Of a stretch of DNA of 64,000 nucleotides, positions 1-8,841 are shown piece by piece. Both the position numbers and the translations under genes were made by a program. Numbering within the stretch: position 1 is the stretch's first letter; every line of letters begins with the position of its first letter. The stretch comes from an uncultured Lachnospiraceae bacterium. Lineage in GTDB: Bacteria > Bacillota > Clostridia > Lachnospirales > Lachnospiraceae. The stretch spans positions 53,552 through 117,551 of the forward strand of contig CACXFV010000117.1 in the NCBI GenBank assembly GCA_902767015.1. Reading direction: 5' to 3'. The notes below the pieces were generated by a model, which did no database searches, was not told where the DNA came from, and was given only the letters and a program-made list of their open reading frames with translations.

Positions 1-542
1 GAATATTCAATATCCCGGGTAGAAAACGTCACATGCAGAATACCGATTGTCGTTTTATCAATATTGGTAACCGGAAGAACAATTTCTATATAGTTCTTTT
101 TCCTGTCATACTTTGTAATATTCTCGCCCTTGTAGCATCTTATGACATCTCTTGAAACACTGGTCTTATTCTCATCCATGACATAAGTATCCTTAATGAT
201 CACAAAATCAGAATTAATCAGCATTACTCTTCCGTCATACATGGCAGATAACTGTGCAAATTCAGCATCAATTGCATCCGAGTTTCTGCTTTCTATGTAT
301 CCCTGATTCGCAATATGATCTCTTAAGATATTGCACTGGCTCAAAAGCCTGTCCATCTTGGCATCCACCATCTCTGTCTCCATAGGCTTCAGAACGATGA
401 CACTAAAAAAAGACGCCGGTACGACACCCGCAACGATAATGAATATAAAAACTCTGAGCCTCATGCTCTTTAATATTTTACGAAGATTTCCCCAAAGCAA
501 TAAAAACTTCTGATTAAACCGCGACTTTCCTGTTTCAGACAT
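1..542 (-). CDS. Sensor histidine kinase, N-terminal part (cut by window edge)
   Basis: The first 180 codons of a membrane sensor kinase run off the left edge. After about 25 basic residues there is one membrane segment (about residues 30-50, VFIFIIVAGVVPASFF), then an extracytoplasmic sensor region. No HAMP or kinase domain is reached, so the kinase call rests on context: it starts 14 bp after the stop of the OmpR-type regulator in the same direction, the usual two-component operon order. The ATG at 542 is the only good start. The ligand cannot be told. Confidence 0.8.
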   Translation of the reverse strand, partial: MSETGKSRFNQKFLLLWGNLRKILKSMRLRVFIFIIVAGVVPASFFSVIVLKPMETEMVDAKMDRLLSQCNILRDHIANQGYIESRNSDAIDAEFAQLSAMYDGRVMLINSDFVIIKDTYVMDENKTSVSRDVIRCYKGENITKYDRKKNYIEIVLPVTNIDKTTIGILHVTFSTRDIEY

Positions 543-556
543 GACGCCACCTGTCA

Positions 557-1249
557 CTACTCTTTAAAATAATATCCGACACCCCATTTGGTAAACACGT
601 ACTTCGGGTCACTCGGATTACTCTCAATCTTTTCTCTGAGTCTTCTGATATGAACATCTACCGTTCTTACATCGCCCGGATACTCATATCCCCATACCAC
701 GCTCAATAATTTCTCTCTGCTATACACTTTATTGGGATTCGTAATCAGCAACTCCAATAAATCAAATTCCTTTGCCGTCAGGTTAATCTCTCTATCACCG
801 ATGGTAACACTTCTTCCGTCAACATCAATTCTTAAGTTGCCTTTTACAATGGTCTTATTGTCACTTTGAGGAACACTGACTTTTTTAGTGCTTCGCCGTA
901 TGATTGCCTTAATTCTTGCCTTTACCTCCAATATGTTGAATGGCTTTGTGATGTAATCATCCGCACCATATTCAAGTCCCAATATCTTATCCATATCATC
1001 GCCTTTCGCCGTAAGCATGATAACCGGCATAGAGCTGAATTCTCTTATCTTGCTCAATACCTCAAATCCATCAAACACAGGCAACATTACATCTAACAAC
1101 ACGATATCATATTCCTTCTGTTTGGCAAGCTCGACTGCCTGCTCGCCGTCATACGCGCAGTCAACCTCCATTCCATCCTGCTCAAGACTAAACTTGATAC
1201 CTTTTACAATCAACTTCTCATCATCCACAACTAATACTCTGTTACCCAT
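557..1249 (-). CDS. OmpR/PhoB-family response regulator
   Basis: DNA-binding response regulator of 230 residues. The receiver domain (about 1-120) has the acidic pair D9/D10, phospho-acceptor D53 (LLDVMLP), T80 and K102 (ITKPF). A winged-helix DNA-binding domain follows (about 130-230), with LTAKEFDLLELL, VWGYEYPGDVRTVDVHI and the terminal VGYYF hairpin. Length and layout are normal for the WalR/PhoB group. It precedes the partner kinase with a 14-bp gap. Its resemblance to WalR is not enough to claim the essential WalRK pair, because the kinase is cut off. Confidence 0.93.
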   Translation of the reverse strand: MGNRVLVVDDEKLIVKGIKFSLEQDGMEVDCAYDGEQAVELAKQKEYDIVLLDVMLPVFDGFEVLSKIREFSSMPVIMLTAKGDDMDKILGLEYGADDYITKPFNILEVKARIKAIIRRSTKKVSVPQSDNKTIVKGNLRIDVDGRSVTIGDREINLTAKEFDLLELLITNPNKVYSREKLLSVVWGYEYPGDVRTVDVHIRRLREKIESNPSDPKYVFTKWGVGYYFKE

Positions 1250-1297
1250 TAACTGTCACCTGTGTATCATATCCTTTCAATTCATTTTCCTCAAGGT

Positions 1298-1966
1298 TCA
1301 CACCGTTATCCTGTCCTTTATCCTGTCAAAGGCTGCCTGCTTAATTCCACTGACATTCATGATATCTGTAATATCATGAAATCCGCCATGCTCCTCTCTA
1401 TAACTTATGATGGCGGAGGCTCTCGAATCTCCTACTCCCGGCAATGCCATAAGCTCCTCTTTTCCCGCAGTATTAATATTGATTTTGCCTCCATTCTCTT
1501 GTGCCCTCAAGCCTTCATTCCCATCTTCCGTATAGGATTCCTCCCTATGCGGATACTCATAGGTGCCGTTTTCCACTTCTGCACAGGTAGGAATATAGAT
1601 TACCATCTCATCCGTGACTGTCCGGGCCAGATTAACAGCCTCCGTACACGCCTCTGCCGTAAAATCACCTGCCGCTTCCACTGCCTCAAACACTCTCCCC
1701 CTCCCGGAAATACGATAGACACCGGGGGCATTGACCGCACCGCAGACCTGAACGTATACATATGCGTCCTCAAAATCCGTTTCATTCTCAACAGTCACCG
1801 CAATCTCTGACTCATTTTTGCTCCTGTCATCATCATATAATTCCTGCTCTCCGGTCTCGTCATCATATACTGCGATACTCCCTTCCCTGTCGCAGCCTGC
1901 CAAAAGACCGGTCATCAAAATGGCAGCTATTATCTTTAAGTACTTTGTTAATATTTTCATCTTCAT
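1298..1966 (-). CDS. comEA: ComEA-like DNA-binding lipoprotein (SLBB + helix-hairpin-helix)
   Basis: Likely DNA receptor of the competence (DNA uptake) machinery at the outer face of the membrane. A lipobox (LLAGC) near the N-terminus predicts lipid anchoring. Then comes an acidic linker, an SLBB/soluble-ligand-binding module (VYVQVCGAVNAPGVYRI) and a C-terminal helix-hairpin-helix pair (ININTAGKEELMALPGVG, then a second GI hairpin). The start at 1966 follows AGGAG by 8 nt; a longer frame to 2008 lacks such a site. Classical ComEA uses an N-terminal membrane helix, so the lipid anchor is a variant. No other com genes are nearby. Confidence 0.85.
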   Translation of the reverse strand: MKMKILTKYLKIIAAILMTGLLAGCDREGSIAVYDDETGEQELYDDDRSKNESEIAVTVENETDFEDAYVYVQVCGAVNAPGVYRISGRGRVFEAVEAAGDFTAEACTEAVNLARTVTDEMVIYIPTCAEVENGTYEYPHREESYTEDGNEGLRAQENGGKININTAGKEELMALPGVGDSRASAIISYREEHGGFHDITDIMNVSGIKQAAFDRIKDRITV

Positions 1967-2053
1967 CCTGAATCTCTCCTTTCTTTTAAAGGAAAGATTA
2001 TAAAACACTATCTATCATTTTACATAAAATATAAAAACTTTACAATAGTTTTT

Positions 2054-2485
2054 TTACTTTTTGTACTTAAATAATACAATGCCTCCTATCGACAACAACA
2101 TTCCCAAGAGTTTCCTAAACTCAAACTCCACCTTTTCAACGCCAAACATTCCAAACAGCTCTATTACATAAGCCACAAACACCTGTGACACTACAATAAT
2201 CATCACTGCCCTGGCCGGTCCCAGTATATCCATGCTTTTTATCACGGTATAGGTTATCGCCGTGCCGATGATACCACCTAAAAGCATATATTTCGGTGTG
2301 ACCTCCGTCAGTTTTGAAAAGCTTTGTCTGTCTGTCACATACCACATAACCATTCCCGCAAGCAGCGCCGTAAACTGTACGAAGCAATTACATACCCACA
2401 TGCCTGTGGTTTTGGTAACCCCTGTATTAAATACTCCCTGCACACTCATTAGTAAGCCTGAAATCAATGCAATGATAATGCCCAT
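2054..2485 (-). CDS. DMT-family (DUF606/YdcZ-like) small membrane transporter
   Basis: A 143-residue integral membrane protein with four to five hydrophobic segments (GIIIALISGLLMSVQGVFNT, FVQFTALLAGMVMWYV, MLLGGIIGTAITYTVI, AVMIIVVSQVFVAYVI, LLGMLLSIGGIVLFKY). The size and the N-terminal G-x-x-x-x-x-QG-x-N pattern fit the DUF606 half-size drug/metabolite transporters, which probably work as dimers. The start at 2485 is set by GGAAGGAG just upstream; the ATG at 2500 has none. Substrate unknown. It stands alone between comEA and the arg operon. Confidence 0.75.
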   Translation of the reverse strand: MGIIIALISGLLMSVQGVFNTGVTKTTGMWVCNCFVQFTALLAGMVMWYVTDRQSFSKLTEVTPKYMLLGGIIGTAITYTVIKSMDILGPARAVMIIVVSQVFVAYVIELFGMFGVEKVEFEFRKLLGMLLSIGGIVLFKYKK

Positions 2486-2619
2486 ACTTTCTCCTTCCAT
2501 TGTGTCTGCTATGGTTGATTGCGTGTCACTGACACCTGTGAGTGTTACTGCTCACAGAACTCAGACACCTGTTTATAGTATGTGGCATTCCTGTTGTTTT
2601 TAAACTGTTTTATATTACA

Positions 2620-3813
2620 TCAAAGTGATTTTTGTTCAAAAACTGCTGTCAGCTTATCTGCCATCTCATCGACATTTTCTTTCGTTATAATTAATGGCGG
2701 CACCAGTCTCAGCACATTGATGCCGGCACTAATCGTAATCAGTCCCCTGTCCATTGCCTGCACAATCACTTCTCCTACCGGTATCGAAAGTTCCAAGCCC
2801 TGCATAAGACCCTTTCCCCTGCGTTCCTTGACAAAATCATATTTTTGAACAAATGCGTCAAGCTTTTGCTCTAAATAGTCTGCCACCTCGTTAACCTGCG
2901 AAAGAATATCCCTGTTCTCAAATAAATCAAGCACCTTATTTACCGCCGCTGTGGCCAGTGGATTGCCGCCGTATGTGGTACCATGATCTCCCGGAACTAA
3001 AACGGCCGCCAAATCATTCGTGAGAAACGCTCCCACAGGGAAACCGCAGCCTAGTGCTTTTGCAACTGTCATAATATCCGGCTTTACGCCATAATACTCA
3101 TGGGCAAACATTTTTCCTGTTCTTCCCATTCCACACTGTATCTCGTCAAAAATCAGCAGGATATCATTTTCGTCACAAATATTTCTGATTCCTTTTATAA
3201 ATTCTTCCGTTGCCGGAAAAATGCCGCCCTCTCCCTGCACCGGCTCCATAATGATGGCACAGGTTTTTTCTGTGACAAGTGCTTTTACACTCTCTAAATC
3301 ATTATACTTTGCAAATTTTACACCGCCTATGAGTGGCTTGAATGCCTCCTGGTATTTGGCATTACCGGTAACAGACAATGCTCCCATACTTCTTCCATGA
3401 AACGAATGCTCCATCGCAATAATCTCATGATTATTTTTGCCGTCTTTATTGTAGGCGTATTTTCTTGCGGTTTTTATAGCGCCCTCTATGGCTTCTGTTC
3501 CGCTGTTGGTAAAGAAAACCTTGCTCATTCCTGCTATTTTTGCTAATCTTTTTGCAGCATTGGCAGCCGGAATATTATAAAACAGGTTTGAGGTATGTAT
3601 GATTTTGTCAATCTGCTCTTTTAATGCTTCATTATACTCCCGGTTATGATATCCGAAGGCAAATACGGCAATTCCCGATGCAAAATCAAGATATTTTTTT
3701 CCATCGGTATCGTGCAGGTAGACCCCTTCTCCCTTCTCTAATACAATCTGATAGCGGTTATAGGTATGGAGAAGATATTCCTCTGCTTCGCTGATATATT
3801 CCTGTGTCGTCAT
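2620..3813 (-). CDS. argD: Acetylornithine aminotransferase
   Basis: PLP-dependent class-III aminotransferase, 397 residues, converting N-acetylglutamate semialdehyde to N-acetylornithine. The family pattern is complete: GTEAIEGAIKTAR for cofactor phosphate, FHGRSMGALS, the DEIQCGMGRTG aspartate that holds the pyridine ring, and the Schiff-base lysine in TVAKALGCGFPVGAF. The start at 3813 is one base past the argB stop, with GAGG upstream inside argB, so translation is probably coupled. It is the last gene of the minus-strand argCJBD operon. Some ArgD enzymes also serve in lysine synthesis; nothing here decides that. Confidence 0.96.
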   Translation of the reverse strand: MTTQEYISEAEEYLLHTYNRYQIVLEKGEGVYLHDTDGKKYLDFASGIAVFAFGYHNREYNEALKEQIDKIIHTSNLFYNIPAANAAKRLAKIAGMSKVFFTNSGTEAIEGAIKTARKYAYNKDGKNNHEIIAMEHSFHGRSMGALSVTGNAKYQEAFKPLIGGVKFAKYNDLESVKALVTEKTCAIIMEPVQGEGGIFPATEEFIKGIRNICDENDILLIFDEIQCGMGRTGKMFAHEYYGVKPDIMTVAKALGCGFPVGAFLTNDLAAVLVPGDHGTTYGGNPLATAAVNKVLDLFENRDILSQVNEVADYLEQKLDAFVQKYDFVKERRGKGLMQGLELSIPVGEVIVQAMDRGLITISAGINVLRLVPPLIITKENVDEMADKLTAVFEQKSL

Positions 3814-3814
3814 T

Positions 3815-4702
3815 TTAATTCGCCTCACTTTCTGCTAATATCTGTGTTCCCACACCTTTTTTGGTAAATATCTCAAGCAACAGGCTGTGTGGTATTCTTC
3901 CGTCTAAGATATGCACTCTTGATACGCCATTTTCAACTGCCTCAATACAATTATGAAGTTTCGGCAGCATTCCTCCGCCGATAAATCCTTCTGCAATCAA
4001 TTCCCGTGCCTGTGATACCTTTAGCTCTGAAATGAGTGTCGATTTATCATCAGGGTTCTTATAAACACCCTCAATATCCGTGAGAAATGCCAGTTTTTCC
4101 GCATTGACTGCCCTTGCAATGGCACATGCGGCATCATCGGCATTAATATTATAAGAGTTATAATTCTCATCCAGTCCCACCGGGCATACAATCGGCAGAT
4201 AATCATTCTCCAGCAAATCGTACAGAATACCCGGATTTACCTCCCGCACATCACCGACAAAGCCGATATCCTGTCCCTGTGACAGCTTCTTTTCACATTT
4301 CAGAAGGGGCGCACCATCTTTTCCGCTGATGCTGACGGCCTTCACGCCCAACTCCTGCACCATGGTTACCAGTGATTTTCCCACTCTGCCAAGAACCATC
4401 TCTGCAATCTCCATCGTTGCCTCGTCTGTAACCCGCAGTCCATTGATGAACTTTGCCTCCATACCGGATTTTTCAACCCATCTGCTGATTTCCTTACCGC
4501 CACCATGCACAATAATCGGCTTAAAACCTACCAGCTTTAATAATGTGATATCCTGAATCACATTTTTTTTCAGTTCTTCATCTACCATGGCACTTCCGCC
4601 ATATTTCACAACAATAATCTTTCTGTTAAAACGCTGTATATATGGCAGCGCCTCTATTAACACATTCGTTTTTTCCAAATACTTTTCTATATCTTTTTCC
4701 AT
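3815..4702 (-). CDS. argB: Acetylglutamate kinase
   Basis: Phosphorylates N-acetylglutamate in the second step of the acetylated arginine route. Amino-acid-kinase fold of 295 residues with the KYGGSAM phosphate loop, VHGGGKEIS for substrate binding and INADDAA near the nucleotide site. An N-terminal extension of about 25 residues ([19 protein letters not shown]) is the helix seen in arginine-inhibited hexameric enzymes. This suggests feedback control by arginine, in line with argJ in the operon making this the committed step. The argD start abuts its stop. Confidence 0.96.
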   Translation of the reverse strand: MEKDIEKYLEKTNVLIEALPYIQRFNRKIIVVKYGGSAMVDEELKKNVIQDITLLKLVGFKPIIVHGGGKEISRWVEKSGMEAKFINGLRVTDEATMEIAEMVLGRVGKSLVTMVQELGVKAVSISGKDGAPLLKCEKKLSQGQDIGFVGDVREVNPGILYDLLENDYLPIVCPVGLDENYNSYNINADDAACAIARAVNAEKLAFLTDIEGVYKNPDDKSTLISELKVSQARELIAEGFIGGGMLPKLHNCIEAVENGVSRVHILDGRIPHSLLLEIFTKKGVGTQILAESEAN

Positions 4703-4763
4703 TATTCCGGTACCTCATTTCTATCTGTAATGCTATCATTCCCAGGCATCCGCCTGTATGGTG

Positions 4764-5996
4764 TTATGAACGGTAATCTGCATTAATCTTTACATAATCA
4801 TAGGTCAGGTCACAGCCCCACGCCGTTGCAGATTCCATTCCCATTTTCACATCTGCGATGCAGGTAACAGCCTCTGTCTTCAATATCTCTGTCGCTTCTT
4901 CCTCGCTATAATCCGCATACATACCGTTTTCCACAATTTTCAGTCTGCCCTTTTCGCTCTCTATATATACATCCACCTGTTCCGGATCAAAGATGACACC
5001 GGAATAACCCATCGCGCACAAAATCCTTCCGCTATTGGCATCGTTTCCAAACACCATCGCCTTGGTAAGAGATGAGGTCACAATAGATTTACTTAACGTA
5101 ACCGCATCCTGCTTTGTGGCTGCATGAATTACTTTTACTTCAAACAGCTTTGTAGCTCCCTCTCCATCTGACGCAATTTTCTTTGATAAACTCTCACATA
5201 CCTCTCTCAATGCCTTCTTAAAGGTCAGATAATCTTCGTTTTTTTCGATTATCGCAGGATTGCCTGCCAGTCCGTTCGCCATCAAAAGTACCGTATCATT
5301 TGTAGAGGTATCACCATCTACAGAAACCATGTTAAAGGTGTCCGGTATCGTCTCACTTAAGGCGTCCTGAAGCATCTCCTTTGAAATCGCTGCGTCTGTG
5401 GTAATAAATCCAAGCATGGTACACATATTAATATGAATCATACCGGAACCCTTGCACATACCGCCAATATGCACTTCTTTCCCATTCAGTTCAAACTTTA
5501 CCGCTGCCTGCTTATCCACTGTATCTGTTGTCATAATCGCCTGCGCTGCCGTCTGTGCCGCTTCCTTGCTGTTCTCAAGTTTCAAAACCAGCTGCTCAAT
5601 GCCTGACTTCATGATTTCCACCGGAAGTGTTGCACCAATCACACCAGTGGAACAAATCAACACCTCGTCCCTGGTAATTCCTGCTACCTCTGTCAGCTTC
5701 CCGGCAAGCTGCTCACAATCCTTTAATCCCTTTTCACCCGTACAGGCATTTGCCACACCACTGTTCACTAAAACAGCTCTGACACTTTCTGATTCCGTGA
5801 CAATCCTTTTATCCCACTTAACCGGAGCCGCCTTTACCAGATTACCGGTAAAAGTACCTGCTGCCACACAATCCGCATCAGAAAATATCATTGCCATATC
5901 CTTCTTGCCTTCATGCCCCGCCTTTATGCCAACCTCAACTCCCGCTGCCTTAAATCCCTCTGCGGCGCAAACACCGCCCTCTATCCATTCCATCAT
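4764..5996 (-). CDS. argJ: Bifunctional ornithine acetyltransferase / N-acetylglutamate synthase
   Basis: Recycles the acetyl group from N-acetylornithine to glutamate; bifunctional members also acetylate glutamate from acetyl-CoA. The 410-residue precursor carries the self-cleavage site, with the new N-terminal nucleophile at Thr193 (NMCTMLGF). The residue before it is Cys where most relatives have Ala, a mild deviation. KGSGMIHINM before the site and the GDTSTNDT loop after it fit the family. The ATG at 5996 follows AAGGA by 8 nt. Second gene of argCJBD. Confidence 0.95.
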   Translation of the reverse strand: MMEWIEGGVCAAEGFKAAGVEVGIKAGHEGKKDMAMIFSDADCVAAGTFTGNLVKAAPVKWDKRIVTESESVRAVLVNSGVANACTGEKGLKDCEQLAGKLTEVAGITRDEVLICSTGVIGATLPVEIMKSGIEQLVLKLENSKEAAQTAAQAIMTTDTVDKQAAVKFELNGKEVHIGGMCKGSGMIHINMCTMLGFITTDAAISKEMLQDALSETIPDTFNMVSVDGDTSTNDTVLLMANGLAGNPAIIEKNEDYLTFKKALREVCESLSKKIASDGEGATKLFEVKVIHAATKQDAVTLSKSIVTSSLTKAMVFGNDANSGRILCAMGYSGVIFDPEQVDVYIESEKGRLKIVENGMYADYSEEEATEILKTEAVTCIADVKMGMESATAWGCDLTYDYVKINADYRS

Positions 5997-6077
5997 ATCT
6001 TAAATCCTTTCTCATAAGCGCTAGCCATTATAATATAATGCGTCTTATCTCATAAACGCTAATCATCAGGTCGATTC

Positions 6078-7121
6078 TTAAGGAAACATCGGTACCTGCA
6101 TCAGCCCTTCCTTTTCTTCCAGCCCAAACATAATATTCATATTCTGAACAGCCTGTCCTGCTGCTCCCTTCACCAAATTATCCATTGCTCCCATCATGAT
6201 TATTCTGTTGGTTCTCTCATCAATCTTAAAATTCACATCCACATAATTAGAACCCTCTACCCATCTTGTCTCCGGGCAGACATCTTTGTCAAGCACTCTG
6301 ACAAAGGTCTCCTTATCATAATACTTGTCATAAATCGCCTTTATCTCATCATAGGTAACCGTTTTCGCAAGGGAAGCATAGGCTGTCACAAGGATTCCTC
6401 TGTTCATCGGTACAAGATGTGGTGTAAAATTAATCATAACAGACTCGCCGGCGGCATAGGAAAGCTGCTCTTCTATCTCAGGTGTGTGTCTGTGGGTTGC
6501 CACACCATATGCCTTGATATTTTCATTAACCTCACAAAACAGATTATTGACCTTTGCCCCTCTGCCTGCACCGGAAGTACCTGATTTTGCATCTACAATA
6601 ATGGTATCCGGCCTGATGACTTTTTCCTTTAACAGCGGTGCTATACTCAGTGTCGTACAGGTAGGGTAACATCCCGGATTCGCTACCAGTCTTGCTTTTT
6701 TCACCTGTTCTCTGTTAATCTCGCACAGTCCATATACGGCCTCTCCGATAAACTGAGGGCTCTTGTGCTCTATGTTATACCACTTTTCATAAATACCTAC
6801 ATCTTTGATACGAAAGTCGGCACTCAAATCAATAATTTTTACTTTATTTAGTATTTCCTCATTCACTAAGGACGCACACAAGCCCTGCGGTGTAGCTGTA
6901 AATATGACATCTACGCGGTCTGCAAGCTCCTCCATATTATCATCGAGGCATTTATCCTCTACAATCTGAAACATATTGCTGAAAACTTCATAATATTTTT
7001 TATCCACATAGCTTCTGGAACCATACCACACAATCTCTGTATATCGATGCTGCAATAACAGTCTGACAATCTCTGCACCTGCGTATCCTGTTGAACCGAT
7101 AATTCCAACTTTAATCATCAT
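6078..7121 (-). CDS. argC: N-acetyl-gamma-glutamyl-phosphate reductase
   Basis: NADPH-dependent reductase, 347 residues. The N-terminal Rossmann motif GSTGYAGAEIVRLL binds the nucleotide and the catalytic cysteine is C151 in NPGCYPT. SGTSGAGRGAK and the HRHTPEIEEQL stretch complete the active site. First gene of the minus-strand argCJBD operon, translated from a GGAGG site. Its promoter overlaps an ArgR-like operator. Gaps to argJ (81 bp) and argB (61 bp) are short, so one transcript is likely. Confidence 0.96.
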   Translation of the reverse strand: MMIKVGIIGSTGYAGAEIVRLLLQHRYTEIVWYGSRSYVDKKYYEVFSNMFQIVEDKCLDDNMEELADRVDVIFTATPQGLCASLVNEEILNKVKIIDLSADFRIKDVGIYEKWYNIEHKSPQFIGEAVYGLCEINREQVKKARLVANPGCYPTCTTLSIAPLLKEKVIRPDTIIVDAKSGTSGAGRGAKVNNLFCEVNENIKAYGVATHRHTPEIEEQLSYAAGESVMINFTPHLVPMNRGILVTAYASLAKTVTYDEIKAIYDKYYDKETFVRVLDKDVCPETRWVEGSNYVDVNFKIDERTNRIIMMGAMDNLVKGAAGQAVQNMNIMFGLEEKEGLMQVPMFP

Positions 7122-7153
7122 ATTTCCTCCATTTCTTACAAAAAGTATTTATA

Positions 7154-7182
7154 ATTATACATTTTTTATGCATATTACGCAA
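7154..7182 (-). promoter_or_regulatory. argC promoter overlapped by an ArgR-like box
   Basis: On the minus strand, TTGCGT (7182-7177) and TATAAT (7159-7154) are separated by 17 bp. The spacer holds ATGCATAAAAAATGTAT, an AT-rich imperfect inverted repeat of the ARG-box type. A repressor there would block polymerase directly, which would give arginine repression of argCJBD. The promoter call is strong; the operator call is inferred from shape and context. Confidence 0.65.
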
Positions 7183-7270
7183 GTTCTTTTTTTACTTTTT
7201 ATGGATTTTTTTGAAAAAATGTAACTATTCAGACGTTCCATCCCCAAATATCGGCCGGTTTTCCCTGTTT

Positions 7271-7315
7271 ATGCATAAAAATATGTGCTATTGCATATTT
7301 ATGCACGTTATGCAT
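7271..7315. promoter_or_regulatory. Cluster of ArgR-like operators between argC and argG
   Basis: A 45-bp stretch has repeated TGCAT/ATGCA half-sites. The best is the palindrome TGCATATTTATGCA (7292-7305), flanked by ATGCATAAAAATATG (from 7271) and TGCACGTTATGCA (7302-7314). The form matches the general ARG-box shape (TGNAT, AT-rich centre, ATNCA). It lies about 90 bp upstream of the argC promoter and 105 bp upstream of the argG promoter. Arrays of boxes allow ArgR hexamers to bind cooperatively or loop. The 7122-7515 gap holds nothing else I recognise. Confidence 0.6.
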
Positions 7316-7421
7316 TTTTCCCGAACCGGTTACCGTACACAGCTATCCTCCACCAGACCGAATGCCTTATCGCCTATGCAGGAATAGGGTTTCCGCTACT
7401 GTCAGCCGAAAAACTTTATTG

Positions 7422-7450
7422 TTGATTTTTTACCATCAATGTTGTATATT
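7422..7450 (+). promoter_or_regulatory. argG promoter
   Basis: TTGATT (7422-7427) and TATATT (7445-7450) with exactly 17 bp between them, 65 bp upstream of the argG ATG. An AGGAGG ribosome site sits at 7500-7505. No terminator or T-box-like leader is apparent in the 5' region, so control is more likely by repressor than by attenuation. Confidence 0.6.
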
Positions 7451-7515
7451 GATAACATTGAGAGCTGTAGCTGCTCCACACTAATTTATTCAACGATATA
7501 GGAGGATTCTTTAAA

Positions 7516-8754
7516 ATGAAAGAAAAAGTTATTTTAGCCTACTCTGGTGGTCTTGATACAACCGCCATCATTCCTTGGTTAAAGGAAAATTTTGATTATG
7601 AAGTAATCTGTTGCTGCATCGACTGCGGACAGGGCAACGAACTTGACGGACTTGAAGAAAGAGCAAAGCTTTCCGGTGCATCTAAACTTTATATTGAAGA
7701 TATCACTGATGAATTTTGTGATGATTATATTGTTCCGTGCGTACAAGCCGGTTCCGTCTACGAGAACAAATATTTACTCGGTACTTCCATGGCTCGTCCG
7801 GGGATTGCCAAGAGGCTGGTAGAGGTAGCACGCAAGGAGGGCGCTACTGCTATCTGCCATGGTGCCACCGGTAAGGGTAATGACCAGATTCGTTTTGAGC
7901 TCGGCATCAAGGCACTGGCTCCTGATCTGAAGATTATTGCACCGTGGAGAATGACCGATGTATGGACAATGAATTCCCGTGAAGAAGAGATTGAATATTG
8001 CCGTGACCATGGCATTGACCTTCCATTCTCTGCCGACTCAAGCTACAGCCGTGACCGTAACCTATGGCACATCAGCCATGAAGGTCTTGAACTGGAAGAT
8101 CCTGCCAATGAGCCTAATTATGAGCATTTATTAGTTCTTGGTGTTACCCCTGAGAAGGCTCCGCAGGAGGGCGAATATGTTACGATGACCTTTGAAAAGG
8201 GTGTCCCGACAAGTATCAATGGTGAAAAGATGAAAGTATCTGATATTATCAGAAAATTAAATGAATTAGGTGGCAAACATGGTATCGGTATCATTGATAT
8301 TGTTGAGAATCGTGTCGTTGGTATGAAGTCCCGCGGTGTATATGAGACTCCGGGCGGAACTATTCTGATGGAAGCCCACAACCAGTTAGAGGAATTGGTA
8401 CTTGACCGTGCAACTATGGAAGTGAAGAAGGATTTAGGCAATAAATTTGCACAGATTGTCTATGAAGGAAAATGGTTTACACCACTGCGTGAGGCCATTC
8501 AGGCATTCGTGGAATCCACACAGGAATATGTAACCGGTGAAGTGAAGTTTAAGCTTTACAAGGGTAATATCATCAAAGCCGGCACTACTTCTCCATATTC
8601 ACTGTACAGTGAATCATTGGCAAGCTTTACAACCGGTGATCTGTATGACCACCATGATGCAAGCGGCTTTATCACTTTATTTGGTCTGCCCCTCAAGGTG
8701 AGAGCTATGAAGTGGGCTGAACAGGGAATTGAGAACAAGTATTTAGAGAAATAA
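7516..8754 (+). CDS. argG: Argininosuccinate synthase
   Basis: Condenses citrulline and aspartate with ATP. 412 residues with the pyrophosphate loop AYSGGLDTT at residues 9-17, [15 protein letters not shown] for ATP/citrulline and [13 protein letters not shown]. It is divergent from argCJBD and shares their operator region. No argH or ornithine carbamoyltransferase (argF) is in the window, so the last step and the citrulline-forming step are encoded elsewhere. AGGAGG precedes the ATG. Followed by a strong bidirectional terminator. Confidence 0.97.
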   Translation: MKEKVILAYSGGLDTTAIIPWLKENFDYEVICCCIDCGQGNELDGLEERAKLSGASKLYIEDITDEFCDDYIVPCVQAGSVYENKYLLGTSMARPGIAKRLVEVARKEGATAICHGATGKGNDQIRFELGIKALAPDLKIIAPWRMTDVWTMNSREEEIEYCRDHGIDLPFSADSSYSRDRNLWHISHEGLELEDPANEPNYEHLLVLGVTPEKAPQEGEYVTMTFEKGVPTSINGEKMKVSDIIRKLNELGGKHGIGIIDIVENRVVGMKSRGVYETPGGTILMEAHNQLEELVLDRATMEVKKDLGNKFAQIVYEGKWFTPLREAIQAFVESTQEYVTGEVKFKLYKGNIIKAGTTSPYSLYSESLASFTTGDLYDHHDASGFITLFGLPLKVRAMKWAEQGIENKYLEK

Positions 8755-8784
8755 ACAGCTGCTATTGATAGTGACAAAAATAAT

Positions 8785-8825
8785 AAACCACCCTGCAGAT
8801 TTCAACATAGTCTGCAGGGTGGTTT
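8785..8825. terminator. Bidirectional terminator between argG and glf
   Basis: A perfect 15-bp stem, AAACCACCCTGCAGA (8785-8799) with its complement at 8811-8825 and an 11-nt loop, lies between two convergent genes. On the minus strand the stem is followed by a T-rich run, so it should stop glf transcription. On the plus strand the stem itself ends in TTT. Confidence 0.85.
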
Positions 8826-8841
8826 CAATAATGCACCTTTC

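Noticed and set aside
7340-7500. T-box or riboswitch in the argG leader
   Set aside because: No T-box sequence or antiterminator, and the promoter lies only 65 bp from the start codon.
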